The notes beneath the pieces are model-generated. The model had not been told where the DNA came from. It saw nothing but the letters and a program-made list of their open reading frames with translations, and did not search any database. Of a DNA stretch of 64,000 nucleotides, positions 16,163-26,730 are shown piece after piece. Source of the DNA: JBEEFP01 sp041166085 (GTDB lineage: Bacteria > Actinomycetota > Acidimicrobiia > Acidimicrobiales > JAFATL01). Made by a program: the position numbers and the translations under genes. Position 1 is the first letter of the stretch. Each line of letters begins with the position of its first letter. The stretch is taken from positions 1 to 64,000 of the forward strand of contig JBEEFP010000031.1 in the NCBI GenBank assembly GCA_041166085.1, read 5' to 3'.

Positions 16163-17367
16163 CGCACCTCGATCTCGCCGATGCCGGCCCGCAGCTGCAG
16201 GTTCAGCCGCTTGCCGGTCTCCGCCGTCGGGTCCCGCGTGTAGGTCCGATCGAGCGAGGTGCCGTCCTCGTGATGGCCGAAGGCGATGACGTTGCCGAGG
16301 CCGAGGTGGGTCGCTGCCGACACGTGCACGTCGGGAGGGAGGATCACGAGCAGGTGCCCGACACCGACCCTGGCGGTGACCGTCCTCGTGCCGTCGAAGC
16401 GGAGGCTGCGCAGGTCGAGCCGCATCTCCCCGGCTCCCAGCCGGTAGGGGTGCAGATTGGCCGCGACGATGGGCCGCAGCTCACGGGTCCCGGTGCCACC
16501 CGCCAACGACACGTCGGTCACCGAGGCGGCCGTCGCAGTGGCGGCGAGAAGCAGCCCGACGACGAGCAGACCGCGGGCGCGGCCCCAACGCGAGCCGATC
16601 AACATCACGGCGCCGACACCGACCAGGGCGAGGGCGAGGAAGGCCTGCAGCGAGACGCCCACCAGAGCGGCCACGCCTGCACCGACGAGCAGGAGGCTCA
16701 GTGTCACCGGGGTCAGGAAGGGGCGGGACCGTGTGCGCACGTGCATGCTGACCGAGGGAGACGGCGGCCACATGGTCGAGGTCGACGTCGTGTCTGCCAT
16801 CGGATCGAGGGCGGCCGCTTCAGCCAGAAGGGGGTCGATGGCCGAGGCGGCCGGGTCGGACGCAGACGCGTCCCCGGGCGCCGCGTCGTCGGCGGTCGGC
16901 ACACGACCGGGCGGGGGAGGGGCCGCATCGGCGGTCTTGTGTTGGCGGTTGAGGAGGAAGGCCACGCCGAGCACGACCAGCACCACGCCCCACACGCCGT
17001 CGTGATTGCCGCTCCAGCCGTTGCGCCACCAGAACCCGTTGGCGACGAGGTTGATGGCGATCACGGTGCCGATGATGGCGAGGACCGGCTTGTGCCGGAA
17101 CCACCTGCCGATGCGCTCGCCGGGGTTCTCGTGGTCGTCGACCTCGGGCAGCAACAGCCAACCCAAGCCGTAGAGGGCCAGGCCACTGCCCCCGGCGATG
17201 CTGAGGGCCACGAAGCCGATCCTGAAGAGCACCGCGTCCACACCGAAGTACTCGGCGAGCCCCCCGGCGACGCCTGCGATCACACGATCGTGCGGGCTCT
17301 TGGTGAGCCGTCGCCCGGTGCCGACGCCACCGGACGGGGCGGGCGTCTGTGTCTCGTCCGTTTCCAT
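16159..17367 (-). CDS. PspC-domain membrane protein with C-terminal LiaF-like domain
   Basis: A 402-residue envelope-stress protein. The PspC domain (about residues 18-80) has DRVIAGVAGGLAEYFGVDA and a paired helix ending in GLGWLLLPEVDD. More membrane helices follow, then a Pro/Ala/Asp-rich linker, two further helices and a C-terminal beta domain (LRLDLRSLRFDG, ARVGVGHLLVILPPDVHV) like the DUF2154/toastrack domain of LiaF. LiaF proteins restrain a partner histidine kinase; the kinase here is divergently encoded. I chose ATG 17367 because GATGAT ends six bases upstream; ATG 17403 is an alternative. Confidence 0.8.
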   Translation of the reverse strand: METDETQTPAPSGGVGTGRRLTKSPHDRVIAGVAGGLAEYFGVDAVLFRIGFVALSIAGGSGLALYGLGWLLLPEVDDHENPGERIGRWFRHKPVLAIIGTVIAINLVANGFWWRNGWSGNHDGVWGVVLVVLGVAFLLNRQHKTADAAPPPPGRVPTADDAAPGDASASDPAASAIDPLLAEAAALDPMADTTSTSTMWPPSPSVSMHVRTRSRPFLTPVTLSLLLVGAGVAALVGVSLQAFLALALVGVGAVMLIGSRWGRARGLLVVGLLLAATATAASVTDVSLAGGTGTRELRPIVAANLHPYRLGAGEMRLDLRSLRFDGTRTVTARVGVGHLLVILPPDVHVSAATHLGLGNVIAFGHHEDGTSLDRTYTRDPTAETGKRLNLQLRAGIGEIEVR

Positions 17368-17475
17368 GAGGCCATCATCCGGCCGAGTGGCGCACGCGTC
17401 CATCGGGGGAAACCCTGACCGAAGCGAGGGTCGCCCCCGGTGGTCGCAGGGGGAGCCCCATGGGATCATCCACGG

Positions 17476-18672
17476 GTGGCCGTGACCGCGAGGCGACTCG
17501 CCCGCAGCACCTCCGACAAGATGCTCGGTGGCGTCGCCGGCGGGCTGGCCGCCGCGCTGGGCATCGACGCATGGGTGCTGCGAGGTGCGTTCGTGGTCCT
17601 GACCGTCGCAGGTGGGATGGGCGCGCTCATCTACGTCGTCGCCTGGTTGGTCCTGCCCAAGCAGGACACCAGTCGATCGATGGTGCAGCGCCTGCGCCTC
17701 GACCGTGAGGACACGCTGCGCATCGTCTCGGTCGGGATGATCGTGCTGGGCGGCCTCCTGCTGCTGCGATCGACCACGGGTGTGTGGTTCAGCGACGCCA
17801 TCGTGTGGCCGGTGTTGCTCAGCTCCATGGGCCTGGCCCTCATCTGGCGCCAGGCCGACGCCGAGGAGCGGGCGTCGCTCACCGGCCTGGCCAGCCATTT
17901 CGACCTGCGGTCGCGTCGCATGTCGCTCCTGCGGATGGTCGCCGGCGTCTTCCTCGTCATCTCCGGCGTCGGCGTCTTCCTTGCGACCCAAGGCGCCTTC
18001 GAGGCGGTGCGCCAAGGCGTGCTCGCCACCGTCGGCATCGTCACCGGCCTCGTGCTCGTGTTCGGCCCGTGGTGGTGGCGGCTCGGCAAGGACCTGGCCG
18101 ACGAGCGGCGCGGCCGCATTCGCGCCGACGAGCGGGCCGAGGTCGGCGCCCACCTGCACGACTCGGTCCTGCAGACCCTCGCCCTGATCCAGCGCAACGC
18201 GGGCGACGCCAGGTCGGTCGTCAGCCTGGCTCGGCGCCAGGAGCGCGAGCTGCGCAGCTGGTTGCACGGCGAACCGATGCAGCCGTTGAGCGACAGTCTC
18301 AGCGCGGCCATCGAGCAGTTGAGCTCCGAGGTGGAGGAGCTGCACGGCATCGCGGTCGACGAGGTGACCGTCGGCGATTGTCCCCTCGACGAGCGCCTGC
18401 AGGCCCTCGTGGGCGCGACACGCGAGGCGCTCGTGAACGCGGCACGCTGGTCGGGCGCGTCGACCCTCGCCGTCTACGCCGAGGCGGAGGCCGACCGGGT
18501 CTCGGTGTTCGTGCGTGACCGCGGCAAGGGTTTCGACCCCGCTGCAGTGGGTGCTGGACATCACGGCATCAGCGACTCCATCACCGGCCGCATGGCGCGG
18601 CACGGCGGCACAGCGACGATCACCTCGGTGCCAGGCGAGGGCACCGAGGTCGAGTTGGTGATGAAGCGGTGA
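17476..18672 (+). CDS. PspC-fused sensor histidine kinase (LiaS/NarX-like)
   Basis: A 398-residue membrane kinase. An N-terminal PspC domain (DKMLGGVAGGLAAALGIDAW to WLVLPKQD) is followed by four more hydrophobic helices, a HisKA_3 dimerisation domain with the phospho-acceptor in HLHDSVLQTLALIQ, and a HATPase domain (ATREALVNAARWS, RDRGKGFDP, ITGRMARHGG, GEGTEVEL). The response regulator start overlaps its stop (GTGA). GATCAT ends six bases before the GTG start. Fusing PspC to the kinase suggests direct sensing of membrane state. Confidence 0.9.
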   Translation: MAVTARRLARSTSDKMLGGVAGGLAAALGIDAWVLRGAFVVLTVAGGMGALIYVVAWLVLPKQDTSRSMVQRLRLDREDTLRIVSVGMIVLGGLLLLRSTTGVWFSDAIVWPVLLSSMGLALIWRQADAEERASLTGLASHFDLRSRRMSLLRMVAGVFLVISGVGVFLATQGAFEAVRQGVLATVGIVTGLVLVFGPWWWRLGKDLADERRGRIRADERAEVGAHLHDSVLQTLALIQRNAGDARSVVSLARRQERELRSWLHGEPMQPLSDSLSAAIEQLSSEVEELHGIAVDEVTVGDCPLDERLQALVGATREALVNAARWSGASTLAVYAEAEADRVSVFVRDRGKGFDPAAVGAGHHGISDSITGRMARHGGTATITSVPGEGTEVELVMKR

Positions 18673-19316
18673 GCGAGCCCGTCGGTCCGCGTGTGTTCGT
18701 GGTCGACGACCATCACCTGTTCCTCTCGGGCGTGAAGGTCGAGCTGGGCGACGAGCTCGAGATCGTGGGCGACGCGTCGGAGGTCGACGTGGCCATCGAG
18801 ATGATCCGCGAGCGCGAACCTGACGTCGTGCTCGTCGACGTGCACATGCCCGGAGGGGGAGGGCGGGCTGTCATCGAGGAGGTCACCCGCACCCACCCGA
18901 GCGTCCGCTTTCTCGCGCTGTCCGTGTCGGACGCGGCGGAGGACGTCATCGAGATCATCCGGGCAGGCGCGCGCGGGTACGTCACCAAGACCATCTCGGG
19001 GCCCGAGTTGGCCGACGCCGTGCGCCGGGTAGCCGACGGCGACGCCGTGTTCTCGCCACGCTTGGCCGGGTTCGTGCTCGATGCCTTCCCGACCGGCGGC
19101 CCGCCACCCGTCGATCCGGAGCTCGACCAGCTCACTGCGCGCGAGCGCGAGGTCCTTCGTCTCATCGCCCGTGGCTACGCCTACAAGGAGGCGGCCCGCC
19201 AGCTCGATATCTCCGTCAAGACGGTCGAGACGCACGTGTCCGCTGTCCTCCGCAAGCTCCAGCTCTCGAACCGTTACGAGCTCAGCCGCTGGGCCGCCGA
19301 CCGCAGACTCATTTAG
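18669..19316 (+). CDS. NarL/FixJ-type response regulator
   Basis: A 215-residue regulator with a receiver domain: acidic pocket VVDDHH, phospho-acceptor Asp in VVLVDVHMPG and conserved Lys in GYVTKTIS. It ends in a LuxR-type HTH (LTAREREVLRLIARGYAYKE, VKTVETHVSAVLRKL). It is translationally coupled to the PspC-fused kinase and so is its cognate partner, probably controlling the divergent LiaF-like operon. The nearest described arrangement is LiaRS or the actinobacterial PspC-linked systems. Confidence 0.93.
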   Translation: MSEPVGPRVFVVDDHHLFLSGVKVELGDELEIVGDASEVDVAIEMIREREPDVVLVDVHMPGGGGRAVIEEVTRTHPSVRFLALSVSDAAEDVIEIIRAGARGYVTKTISGPELADAVRRVADGDAVFSPRLAGFVLDAFPTGGPPPVDPELDQLTAREREVLRLIARGYAYKEAARQLDISVKTVETHVSAVLRKLQLSNRYELSRWAADRRLI

Positions 19317-19325
19317 CGTCCTGGC

Positions 19326-20168
19326 ATGACACTCGAGGGCATCGCAGGCAAGGTCGCGCTCGTCACCGGCGCGGCGCGGAAGCGGGGCATCGGGCGGGCG
19401 ACTGCGCTGCGGCTCGCGCGCGAGGGCGCCGACGTGGCGTGCCTCGACATCGCCGGTCGGTATTCCGACTTCCCGGGCTACGAGCTGGGGACAGCCGACG
19501 AGCTCGACGAGATCGTCGCCGAGATCGAGGGCCTCGGTCGTAGGTCGGTTGCGGTGCGGGCAGACGTGTCGTCGTGGGATGACGTGCACGCCGCGGTCGA
19601 CGCCGCCGCGTCGGCACTCGGCACCATCGACCTCGTCGCCAACGTGGCGGGTGGCGCTGCCCTCGGCATGGGAGCGGGCCCGCTGCTGTTCATCGGGGAG
19701 GCGGAGTGGGACCGCGTCATCGACGTCAACCTCAAAGGGACGTGGATGGTGTCGCGTGCGTGCGCGCAGCGCATGGTTGCCGACAAGCACGGCGGACGCA
19801 TCGTCAACGTCTCGTCCCAGGCGGGCAAGCGGGCGTTCGCGATGCTCGGCGCGTACTGCGCGGCCAAAGCAGGTGTGATCCTGCTCACCCAGGTCATGGC
19901 CACCGAGCTCGGGCCCAACGGCATCACCGTCAACGCGGTGTGCCCCGGCACCGTGAACACCGACCTCATCAACAAGGACGGGATGATGGAGCAGGCGCTG
20001 GGTGCCATGCCGGGCGGTATCGAGGGGTGGATCGCGCGCGAGATCCCGCTCGGACGCCTGCAGACCGCCGACGACGTCGCGGCAACCATCGCCTTCCTCA
20101 TGAGCGACGACGGCAGCTACATCACGGGCGAAGCCGTCAATGTGAGCGGTGGCCAGACCATGGTCTGA
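19326..20168 (+). CDS. SDR family oxidoreductase
   Basis: A 280-residue classical SDR with the cofactor loop TGAARKRGIGRA, NVAGG, Ser in NVSSQAG and the catalytic pair in AYCAAKAG. Its end, GEAVNVSGGQTMV, is typical of FabG-like enzymes. A longer insertion after the second strand (RYSDFPGYELGTADEL) resembles mycofactocin-dependent or (S)-carveol-type SDRs, a weak hint only. TAGCGT ends six bases before the ATG, giving it its own leaderless promoter despite following the response regulator by nine bases. Confidence 0.88.
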   Translation: MTLEGIAGKVALVTGAARKRGIGRATALRLAREGADVACLDIAGRYSDFPGYELGTADELDEIVAEIEGLGRRSVAVRADVSSWDDVHAAVDAAASALGTIDLVANVAGGAALGMGAGPLLFIGEAEWDRVIDVNLKGTWMVSRACAQRMVADKHGGRIVNVSSQAGKRAFAMLGAYCAAKAGVILLTQVMATELGPNGITVNAVCPGTVNTDLINKDGMMEQALGAMPGGIEGWIAREIPLGRLQTADDVAATIAFLMSDDGSYITGEAVNVSGGQTMV

Positions 20169-20230
20169 CAGCTTCTGCCGAACCCCCCGACGCCGCAGGA
20201 TTCAGGGCCCGCCGTGCCGAACCGTCAGAC

Positions 20231-21310
20231 GTGCGCCCGACATTGGGTCATCGACCGGAGCTCGACGGTGTTCGAGGTCTCGCAATCGGCTTGGTACTGG
20301 CCGTGCACACCGGCTCCATCCTCTCGCCCCGGGTCGGACACCTCACCCAGGGCGGGGTGGTGGGCGTTGACGTCTTCTTCGTGCTGAGCGGCTTCCTGAT
20401 CACCGCCCTGCTCCTCGAGGAGCATGCCGCCACGAACACGGTGTCCCTCGGTCGGTTCTACGCCCGGCGGGCCCTTCGCCTCTTCCCGGCCCTCGCCGTG
20501 ATGCTCACGGCCCACGTGGTCTACACGTGGGTCACACACGGCGACAGTGGACTGGAGGAGCGGAGCGTGGCCGCGGTGCTCGGCTACGCCACGAACTGGT
20601 ACACGCTGTTCCACAGGTCGTTCTCGCAGGGCCTCGTCCACATGTGGTCGCTGGCCAACGAGGAGCAGTTCTATCTCGTGTGGCCGCTCACCCTCGCGTT
20701 CTTGGCGCGACGTTCAGGGCGGGGAAGTGTCGTTCGCGGGCTGGTGGCGGCGGCAGCCGCGTTCGCCGTCATCCGTTGGCTGTGGTGGGGGAGCGGCAGC
20801 TATCCGCTGACGATCGCGTCCGTGACGTTCGGACGCATGGGCGGCATGTTCCTCGGTGCCGCACTGGGCTTCGTCTGGAAGGAGGGCCGACTTCCCACTG
20901 GCCGGTGGCTCAGCCGAAGCGCCACGGTGGCGACGGTGCTGTGTGTGCTGATGCTCCCGGTCTCGGCTCGCATCCTCGCCCATGGCGGCTTCGACGTGGT
21001 GACGGTCGGTACCGTCGTGATCATCGCTGCGCTCCTGGGCGGCGGCTGGCGCTTCGGGAGCGCGTTGTTCGGCGCCAGGGGGCTGCGGGCGCTGGGACGA
21101 ATCTCGTATCCGTTGTACCTGTGGCACGTGCCCGTGTTCTACGCGGTGGCCGCGCACCTCCACGCATCCGGCGAAGTGCGAATCGGTGTCGCCTTCCTGT
21201 TCTCGTTCGCGGCGGCGGTGGGCTCGCTCACCATCGTCGAGCGCCCGTTCCTGGCGCTGAAGTCCCGCTTGCCGGCCGGGACACGTCAACCGGTGCTGGC
21301 GCCGGTCTGA
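20231..21310 (+). CDS. Acyltransferase 3 family membrane protein
   Basis: A 359-residue O-acyltransferase of the OafA/YrhL group, predicted to acetylate or acylate surface glycans or lipids. The catalytic His is in LVLAVHTGS, after the signature HRPELDGVRGLAI. VGVDVFFVLSGFLIT and RFYARRALRLFPAL are also family marks, and about ten hydrophobic helices follow. There is no periplasmic SGNH domain. GTG 20231 is the only sensible start; it lies 62 bases after the SDR stop. Confidence 0.92.
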   Translation: MRPTLGHRPELDGVRGLAIGLVLAVHTGSILSPRVGHLTQGGVVGVDVFFVLSGFLITALLLEEHAATNTVSLGRFYARRALRLFPALAVMLTAHVVYTWVTHGDSGLEERSVAAVLGYATNWYTLFHRSFSQGLVHMWSLANEEQFYLVWPLTLAFLARRSGRGSVVRGLVAAAAAFAVIRWLWWGSGSYPLTIASVTFGRMGGMFLGAALGFVWKEGRLPTGRWLSRSATVATVLCVLMLPVSARILAHGGFDVVTVGTVVIIAALLGGGWRFGSALFGARGLRALGRISYPLYLWHVPVFYAVAAHLHASGEVRIGVAFLFSFAAAVGSLTIVERPFLALKSRLPAGTRQPVLAPV

Positions 21311-21321
21311 CCGGCATCAGC

Positions 21322-21903
21322 TCACGGGAAGTACTGCTGCTCCACGCGCTGGACCGTTCCGCTGCGGACGTCGATCCAGACGCCGAGGGGCTCGCCGTCG
21401 CCCAGGGTCGTGTTGAGGCGCGCGAGCGTGCTCTGCTCGTTCTTGGTCGGGTCGCCGGAGCCAGACAGGCAGATCGTGGCGTCATGGGCCAGCGCCAGGG
21501 TGCGGGCGGCCTTGGTGTTGTTGCGGATCCAGTAGTCATTCGGCGGTGGCGACTCGCCGCCGTCCGCCTTGGCCGCCTGCACCGCCGCGTCGCCAGTGAG
21601 GAGCTGGGCCACGTCGAACTGCAGCTCGAGGTTCTCGGCGTCGAGGAGGGTGATGTAGCCGAAGTACTGCCCGTCGCCGAGCGCCGCGCCCTGCTGCGGA
21701 GGCGGGCTCGAGCTGCCCCGAACGATGTCGGTGGAGCACGTACGCGGGGGCGCGGCAAGCGTCCGACCCGGCGCGGTCGGCACCGTGGTAGCCGCCTCCG
21801 CGCTGGTGGACGTCGACGACGCTGCGTCGTGGCCCTTGCCGGAGGAGCAGGCGCCGCCGAGCATCACAACGACGGCGAGCAACAGGACGGGTGTGCGCTT
21901 CAC
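21322..21903 (-). CDS. Lipoprotein of unknown function
   Basis: A 193-residue exported lipoprotein with a short basic start, hydrophobic core LLLAVVVMLGG and lipobox GGAC. A Ser/Thr linker follows, then a domain with several cysteines (RTCSTD, TICLSG) containing YFGYITLLDAENLELQFD and RNNTKAARTLAL. The latter resembles small actinobacterial lipoproteins that are uncharacterised. The stop lies 11 bases from the convergent acyltransferase stop, and the gene follows the bcp gene by 16 bases, so the two are probably cotranscribed. Confidence 0.75.
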   Translation of the reverse strand: MKRTPVLLLAVVVMLGGACSSGKGHDAASSTSTSAEAATTVPTAPGRTLAAPPRTCSTDIVRGSSSPPPQQGAALGDGQYFGYITLLDAENLELQFDVAQLLTGDAAVQAAKADGGESPPPNDYWIRNNTKAARTLALAHDATICLSGSGDPTKNEQSTLARLNTTLGDGEPLGVWIDVRSGTVQRVEQQYFP

Positions 21904-21919
21904 CCGTCCATCATGGCGG

Positions 21920-22384
21920 TCAGCGCCCCGCGCCGGCCTTTCGGTCGGCCAGGACGGCCACTGCCTTGTCGGCGTGGCTGTCCATGTTGATCTCGCTCTT
22001 GATGACCTCGAGCACCTTGCCGTCCTCACCGATGACGAACGTGGCACGCGCGTTCATGAGCGGCCCAGGGCGCTTCACGCCGTAGGCGCGCGCGACGGCG
22101 CGGTCGGTGTCGGAGACGAGGGGGAAGTCGAAGCTGTGCTTGTCCGCGAACTTGGCCTGGCGCTCGACCGCGTCGGCGCTGATGCCGATGCGCTGGGCGC
22201 CGACGGCAGCGAACTCGGACGCCAGGTCCCGGAAGTGGCAGCTCTCCTTGGTGCACCCGGTCGTCAAGGCCTTCGGATAGAAGAACAGGACCACTGGCCC
22301 CTGCCGCAGGGCATCGCTCAGCTTGAGACGGGAACCGTCCTGGGTCGGCAGGTCGAAATCGGGGGCGACGTCACCGGGGCGCAT
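21920..22384 (-). CDS. bcp: Thiol peroxidase, Bcp-type peroxiredoxin
   Basis: Reduces hydrogen and organic peroxides using thioredoxin. The 154-residue fold begins with RPGDVAPDFDLPTQDGS. The peroxidatic Cys is in TTGCTKESC and the second Cys five residues later is the resolving Cys of atypical two-Cys Bcp enzymes; the active-site Arg is in the C-terminal half. I chose ATG 22384; GTG 22390 adds two residues. It is divergent from ftsK. Confidence 0.93.
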   Translation of the reverse strand: MRPGDVAPDFDLPTQDGSRLKLSDALRQGPVVLFFYPKALTTGCTKESCHFRDLASEFAAVGAQRIGISADAVERQAKFADKHSFDFPLVSDTDRAVARAYGVKRPGPLMNARATFVIGEDGKVLEVIKSEINMDSHADKAVAVLADRKAGAGR

Positions 22385-22449
22385 GGCCACATCTTCGCCG
22401 TCGCCCGGCGCTACTCCTCCGCGGCCGCCGATGGGTCCCGGGATTGCCT

Positions 22450-22476
22450 GTTGCCACTGTTACTGTTGTTGCTGCT

Positions 22477-22484
<8 letters not shown>
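22450..22484 (+). promoter_or_regulatory. Inverted repeat spanning the ftsK start codon
   Basis: GTTGCCAC (22450-22457) and GTGGCAAC (22477-22484) are perfect complements 19 bases apart. The right arm contains the proposed GTG start of ftsK. It could be an operator or an mRNA hairpin that hides the start. Confidence 0.4.
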
Positions 22485-24783
<2,299 letters not shown>

Positions 24784-24906
24784 CACCGACAGACCTGCAG
24801 CAAAACAGCTGCGGAGAAGCGGGGGTGGAAATCCGGCATGTCGGGCACAACGGGCCCCACTTCTCCGCGGTGGTTCGGCTGCCGGCCCGCCGCAGCGGCA
24901 GACGCG

Positions 24907-24937
24907 CCGAAGGGGCGCCGCCATGGCGCCCCTTCGG
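24907..24937. terminator. Bidirectional terminator after ftsK
   Basis: Perfect 13-bp stem CCGAAGGGGCGCC with its complement around GCCAT, between convergent ftsK and the small membrane protein gene. Confidence 0.8.
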
Positions 24938-24956
24938 GTCCTGTGCTGCTGGTTGG

Positions 24957-25277
24957 TCAGGCGGCGCGAGCCGAGTGCATGTGGCGCACCGCGGGCTCTT
25001 CACCTTCCGACGAGCCGAGCCAGTGGAACATGGCCCGCCACACGCTGGTTGCGCCAGCGACGAACAGACCGGTGACCCACACGCCCATGTCGGCGTTGCG
25101 CAGGGCGATGTCGAAGCCCTTGAACATCGAGTAGTCGAGGAACCAGACGCCCGCGAGAGCCAGTACCAACGTCACGACACTGTGCAGTCGGGTGACTCCG
25201 GGCATCACCTCCTCGAGCAGGTCGACGATCTTGAAGAGCGCCAGCCCGAGCAGGATGGTGATCAGGAAGTCGTGCAT
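24957..25277 (-). CDS. Small three-helix membrane protein, function unknown
   Basis: A 106-residue protein with three hydrophobic segments (FLITILLGLALFKIVDLL, LHSVVTLVLALAGVWFLDY, VWVTGLFVAGATSVWRAMFH) and a charged C-terminus. The start is ATG 25277, with AGGAGG nine bases upstream; longer forms are unlikely. Its size recalls phage holins, but there are no phage genes nearby. A TetR-type palindrome and repeat copy B lie upstream, so it may be under repressor control. No family is recognised. Confidence 0.7.
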   Translation of the reverse strand: MHDFLITILLGLALFKIVDLLEEVMPGVTRLHSVVTLVLALAGVWFLDYSMFKGFDIALRNADMGVWVTGLFVAGATSVWRAMFHWLGSSEGEEPAVRHMHSARAA

Positions 25278-25334
25278 GCTGTTGTTGCCTCCTGACGGGA
25301 GGTCGTGGTGTCCCGTCACTTCTTTGGACCGTGG

Positions 25335-25357
25335 GATACGAAACTCCGTTACGTATC
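25335..25357. promoter_or_regulatory. Operator-like palindrome
   Basis: A 23-base imperfect palindrome: GATACG at 25335-25340 and CGTATC at 25352-25357, with AAC and GTT placed symmetrically inside. The length and spacing suit a TetR-family dimer. It lies 58 bases upstream of the minus-strand membrane protein gene and abuts repeat copy B. Confidence 0.5.
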
Positions 25358-25493
25358 TCTATTCATGGTTCGGTCGCTGACGCTCGCTCACTGTCATCCT
25401 GCGCCGACGGCGCCGGCGCCTTCGGCGCCAACGGATGACCGGCGGCCCGACCAAGGCGATCGGCCGCACGGTTGGTGCCGCCGCTCCTGCCGG
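25354..25493 (+). repeat. Dispersed intergenic repeat, copy B
   Basis: Aligns with the reverse complement of 8152-8283, with a six-base insertion after TATCTCT. It contains a GGCGCC-rich hairpin in its middle (25409-25431). As with copy A, one end abuts an operator-like palindrome in a promoter region. Confidence 0.7.
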
Positions 25494-25559
25494 GGCGGCG
25501 TGATGCGCTCAGGGTATTCGCCTCCTGCCGCGCTCCGGCGGCGGCCGTAGATTGGGGTG

Positions 25560-26432
25560 ATGCGCGCACGGGTTCCTGCGTCCTCGGCCAATCTGGGGCC
25601 GGGCTTCGACACCCTCGCGCTCGCGCTGTCGCTCTACGTCGAGGTCGAGGTGGAGGAGGCCGAGGCGCTCACGGTGCGGAGCGAGGGTGAGGGCAGCGAG
25701 CTGCCGACCGACGCCAGCCACCTGGCCGCGCGTGTCGCGACACAGGTCGCAGGGCATGACCGCCTCGCCATCACCGTGCGTTCCTCCATACCGGTTGGGC
25801 GCGGTCTCGGCTCGTCGGCCGCGTTGGCTGCAGCAGCGGCGGCGGCAGCGGGCGCGTCGGATCCGCTCGGTGTTGCGGCCGGTATCGACGGGCATCCGGA
25901 GAACGCCGCTGCGTCGGTACTCGGGGGCCTCGTCACCGCCACCACCATCGAGGGCGCGCCGATCGCTGCCCGGCTGCCCCTCGACCCGCACCTGCGCTTC
26001 GTGGTGCTGGTGCCGTCACGGCCGCTCGCAACAGCGCGCGCCCGGCAGGCCCTGCCCGCCCAGGTGCCCCACGCCGACGCCGCTTTCAACCTCGGTCGCA
26101 TGGGCATCCTCGTGGCGGGGCTGGCCGATCGTCGCCTGCTGGTGCGCGAGGCCACCGAAGATCGCCTGCACCAGACGCAGCGGACGCCGCTCTTCCCGGA
26201 GTCGACCCACCTCATGGCCGGTCTCCTCGACGCCGGTGCCCTTGCCTCGTGCTGGTCCGGGGCGGGTCCGACCCTCCTCGCGCTGTGTGACCAGGACAAC
26301 GCCAAACGGGTTCGCGCTCGCGGTGACGAACTGCTGGCAGAGACCGGCGTGAGCGGGTCCGCCCAGCTGCTCGAGGCCGATCTGGAGGGCCTCGTGGTCG
26401 GGGATCCCCCGGTTGCGAGTGAATCTGGGTGA
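25560..26432 (+). CDS. thrB: Homoserine kinase
   Basis: GHMP-superfamily kinase phosphorylating homoserine on the threonine branch. It shows VPASSANLGPGFDTLALAL at the N-terminus, the ATP loop PVGRGLGSSAALAAA near residue 82 and WSGAGPTLLALC in motif 3. The 290-residue length is normal. ATG 25560 follows TAGATT by six bases (leaderless signature); GTG 25557 is three bases too close. In many genomes thrB adjoins thrC and hom, which are not here. It competes with the dap genes of this window for aspartate-derived intermediates. Confidence 0.95.
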   Translation: MRARVPASSANLGPGFDTLALALSLYVEVEVEEAEALTVRSEGEGSELPTDASHLAARVATQVAGHDRLAITVRSSIPVGRGLGSSAALAAAAAAAAGASDPLGVAAGIDGHPENAAASVLGGLVTATTIEGAPIAARLPLDPHLRFVVLVPSRPLATARARQALPAQVPHADAAFNLGRMGILVAGLADRRLLVREATEDRLHQTQRTPLFPESTHLMAGLLDAGALASCWSGAGPTLLALCDQDNAKRVRARGDELLAETGVSGSAQLLEADLEGLVVGDPPVASESG

Positions 26433-26442
26433 AACTCTAGGC

Positions 26443-26595
26443 ATGGCTACCTACAACGGGTACTGCGTGAAGTGCCGAGAGAAGCGTGATTTCGAAGGCG
26501 AAGAGGTTCAGACCGCCAACGGACGCCGCGCTGCTCAGGGCACCTGCCCGGTGTGCGGCACGAAGATGTACCGCATCCTCGGCAAGGCCTCCTAG
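26443..26595 (+). CDS. DUF5679 small zinc-ribbon protein
   Basis: A 50-residue protein with two Cys pairs, YCVKCREKRDF and GTCPVCGTKMYRI, forming a zinc ribbon. This is the DUF5679 layout, common in actinobacteria and of unknown role. It starts 10 bases after thrB and is probably cotranscribed. Confidence 0.85.
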   Translation: MATYNGYCVKCREKRDFEGEEVQTANGRRAAQGTCPVCGTKMYRILGKAS

Positions 26596-26612
26596 CTCCA
26601 CGCGCCGCCGCT

Positions 26613-26629
26613 CTCGGGCATGACCCGAG
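26613..26629 (+). terminator. Possible weak terminator
   Basis: Six-bp stem CTCGGG with its complement and a five-base loop, 17 bases after the DUF5679 gene. It is short, so doubtful. Confidence 0.3.
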
Positions 26630-26730
26630 CGTGTGCACCCGTCTCTACCAGCATTGATTCCTTGCCGTCCGGTGGGGCTTGTCCCAGCGCGCTCGTCGTG
26701 CGGCCGAAGGTCATGGACTAGAACCGGCGC

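Noticed and set aside
24957..25277. Phage holin
   Set aside because: Only size and helices agree; there is no endolysin or other phage gene, and the neighbours are housekeeping genes.
25394..25612. Small minus-strand ORF over repeat copy B and the thrB start
   Set aside because: Composition is Arg/Gly/Ala shadow-like, and copy A does not preserve the same frame.
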